Of a stretch of DNA of 64,000 nt, positions 62,255-64,000 are shown piece after piece (within the stretch, counting starts at the first letter, position 1; every line of letters begins with the position of its first letter). The notes below the pieces were generated by a model. That model did not search any database. It saw only the letters and a program-made list of their open reading frames with translations, and was not told the DNA's origin. The DNA lies in assembly GCA_963696025.1 (NCBI GenBank), contig CAVOII010000014.1, forward strand, positions 1,116,001 through 1,180,000, read 5' to 3'. The DNA is from JABCYV01 sp963696025 (GTDB lineage Bacteria > Acidobacteriota > Terriglobia > Terriglobales > Acidobacteriaceae). The position numbers were made by a program, and so were the translations under genes.

Positions 62255-64000
62255 ATGAACCGGGTCCTTCTTTTATTATTTTCCATCTCCATATTTATTT
62301 CGTTTGCTTCCGCGCAGCGTCTGCCCCAATCGGCGGTTCCTGAAAACTACAGACTGATTTTCGCCCCTGATTTCACCAAGGACAATTTCAGCGCCGAGGA
62401 ATTTATCTCGATCCGCGTTGTGAAACCGACGACGGAAATCGTTTTAAACTCGACCGAGATCGAAATTCGGAAAGTCACCGTGAGCAGTGACGGCGGCTTG
62501 CAAAAAGCCAAAGTAAATTATCAGCGGGACAAAGAAATGGTTACGCTCACGCTAAAGAAGCCAATCAAGAACGCGGCTACGATCTATATCGGCTATACCG
62601 GAATTCTGAACGGTGAGCTGCGGGGGCTATATCTGGGAAGGCAAGCGAACGGTGAGAAATATGCGGTCACTCAATTCGAGGCCACGGACGCGCGACGCGC
62701 CTTCCCATCGTTCGATGAGCCCGCCTACAAAGCGACATTCGACGTTACAGTAATTGCCAACAAGGCACACATCGCGATTTCGAACGGTAAAGTCGTATCG
62801 GATATTCCTGGTCCAGGCAACAGCGAACACACGGTTCACTTCGCAACCACGCCTAAAATGTCTTCATATCTTGTGGCCATCGCCGTCGGTAACTTTGAAT
62901 ACATAGAGGGTTCAGCCGACAGCATCCCAATCCGCATTTACACACCGCCCGGGAAAAAGCAGATGGCGACCTTCGCCTTGGAGACAGCCGAACGATGCCT
63001 GCAGTATTTCAACCAATATTTCACGATCAAATATCCCTTTGAGAAGCTGGATATGATCGCCGTGCCGGATTTCTCATCTGGCGCCATGGAGAACACCGGC
63101 GCCATCACTTATAGCGAACTGGATTTACTCCTCGATCCAAAGCATGCCTCGACAGAACAGCGAAAGAATGTGGCCACCACCGTTGCCCACGAAATGGCGC
63201 ATCAGTGGTTCGGCGATTTGGTCACCATGGCGTGGTGGGATGATCTCTGGTTAAACGAAGGCTTCGCCAACTGGATGCAGAACAAGCCTCTGGCCGAATG
63301 GAAGCCGGAGTGGAATCTGGATCTGGATCAGGTGACTGACAGTAATACCGCGTTGGATCTCGACTCACTCGCGAATACGCGACCCATCCGGCAGGCAGCA
63401 GAAACGCCAGAGCAGATCAATGAATTGTTTGACACCGTCGCCTATAAGAAAGGAGCGGCTGTCCTTAGCATGGCCGAGGCCTACCTAGGGCCCTCCGTCT
63501 TCCAGAACGGTGTGAACCAGTATCTGGCTCAGCACGCTTACGGCAACGCCACGGCCAGTGATTTCTGGAATACGCTGGCTGCAGTTTCAAAACAACCAGT
63601 GAATCGCATCATGGCGACCTTCGTGGAGCTGCCAGGTGCGCCGATAGTAACGGCAAACACGCAATGCACGGGTAATGCCACTACGGTGACACTCTCTCAG
63701 TCACGTTATTTCTATGACCGCAGCCTTTTTGACAAGGGCGGCAACGAAGCATGGGTCATCCCAGTATGTTTGAAGACACGAACCGAGGCGGGTGGCGACG
63801 GCAAAAAAAAATGTCAGTTGCTGGCTAAGCACCAGGATACCGTCACTTTGCCAGGTTGTGTTCCCTGGGTGCTGGCGAATGCTGACGCCGCCGGATACTA
63901 TCGTACCGCCTATGAACCTAAAGCCACGCGTGCGATGTCTCACAGCCTGGAGACCAGCCTAGCGGCGGAGCGCATTCGCCTGTTGAGCGACGAGTGGGCA
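62255..64000 (+). CDS. M1-family aminopeptidase (partial)
   Basis: An exported zinc aminopeptidase cut by the right edge after 582 codons. A GGGGAGAG ribosome site and a signal peptide (residues 1-20, ending ASAQ) set the start at 62255. The GAMEN exopeptidase motif (SGAMENTGAI) and the zinc motif HEMAHQWFGD with the later NEGFA glutamate are intact. A C-terminal ERAP1-like domain presumably continues outside the window. It follows the hut genes and could supply amino acids from peptides, but the link is only by position. Confidence 0.9.
   Translation, partial: MNRVLLLLFSISIFISFASAQRLPQSAVPENYRLIFAPDFTKDNFSAEEFISIRVVKPTTEIVLNSTEIEIRKVTVSSDGGLQKAKVNYQRDKEMVTLTLKKPIKNAATIYIGYTGILNGELRGLYLGRQANGEKYAVTQFEATDARRAFPSFDEPAYKATFDVTVIANKAHIAISNGKVVSDIPGPGNSEHTVHFATTPKMSSYLVAIAVGNFEYIEGSADSIPIRIYTPPGKKQMATFALETAERCLQYFNQYFTIKYPFEKLDMIAVPDFSSGAMENTGAITYSELDLLLDPKHASTEQRKNVATTVAHEMAHQWFGDLVTMAWWDDLWLNEGFANWMQNKPLAEWKPEWNLDLDQVTDSNTALDLDSLANTRPIRQAAETPEQINELFDTVAYKKGAAVLSMAEAYLGPSVFQNGVNQYLAQHAYGNATASDFWNTLAAVSKQPVNRIMATFVELPGAPIVTANTQCTGNATTVTLSQSRYFYDRSLFDKGGNEAWVIPVCLKTRTEAGGDGKKKCQLLAKHQDTVTLPGCVPWVLANADAAGYYRTAYEPKATRAMSHSLETSLAAERIRLLSDEWA

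Noticed and set aside
1..64000. tRNA genes, CRISPR arrays, prophage or transposase genes
   Set aside because: The spacers are short and hold only palindromic repeats; no cloverleaf, spacer array or recombinase motif was seen by eye.

Overview
The window looks like a chromosomal segment from an acidobacterium of the Terriglobia/Koribacter type. This is an inference from gene content: UnbV/FG-GAP proteins next to a multihaem cytochrome, a secretin with a cohesin-like tail, histidine (hut) catabolism, TonB and LptC/OstA (an outer membrane), high G+C, and spacers full of short palindromic repeats. I see no tRNA, rRNA, CRISPR array, transposase or prophage. Genes are tightly packed and no gene-free stretch reaches 300 bases except the 430-bp decayed GxxExxY element at 27277-27705.

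Layout. 1-4627: LptC/OstA (partial), an ABC ATPase, a PilZ regulator and an amidase. 4767-12928: a three-gene block of membrane-anchored pentahaem cytochrome c with TPRs and two FG-GAP/UnbV proteins. 13001-21906: amino-acid permease, small membrane protein, PpiD/SurA-like chaperone, 4-alpha-glucanotransferase, and a NitT/TauT-type ABC ATPase plus fused permease. 22012-29408: zinc-ribbon XRE regulator, HD hydrolase, hutH, then a leucine-degradation-type set (thioesterase, enoyl-CoA hydratase, HMG-CoA lyase, carboxylase beta subunit) interrupted by two repeat elements. 29614-31389: a broken porin/PstS-like pair. 31479-38484: B12-binding mutase subunit with an unknown coupled partner, AlkA, a divergent class III nucleotidyl cyclase candidate, and TonB. 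38501-46258: CYTH, DedA-rhodanese with an in-frame UGA, polyprenyl synthase, YajQ, TatD, MetG, LarC. 46378-54858: ArgS, patatin/beta-barrel protein, TetR with divergent membrane protein, PepA, lipoprotein-like protein. 54915-59010: SmpB, secretin-cohesin and two pseudopilins. 59101-64000: hutU, hutI and an M1 aminopeptidase cut by the right edge.

Most notable. (1) The DedA-rhodanese gene carries UGA where the cysteine of the rhodanese active loop is expected. The frame stays open for another 52 codons of clear rhodanese sequence, and a hairpin fitting the loose bacterial SECIS rules lies just downstream, so it is a candidate selenoprotein. (2) Palindromic repeat elements of the type seen in the spacers also sit in frame inside argS, larC and hutH. 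(3) The 33935-36157 gene ends in a divergent class III cyclase domain with its key catalytic positions kept. (4) The cytochrome/UnbV block may form an undescribed cell-envelope redox system.
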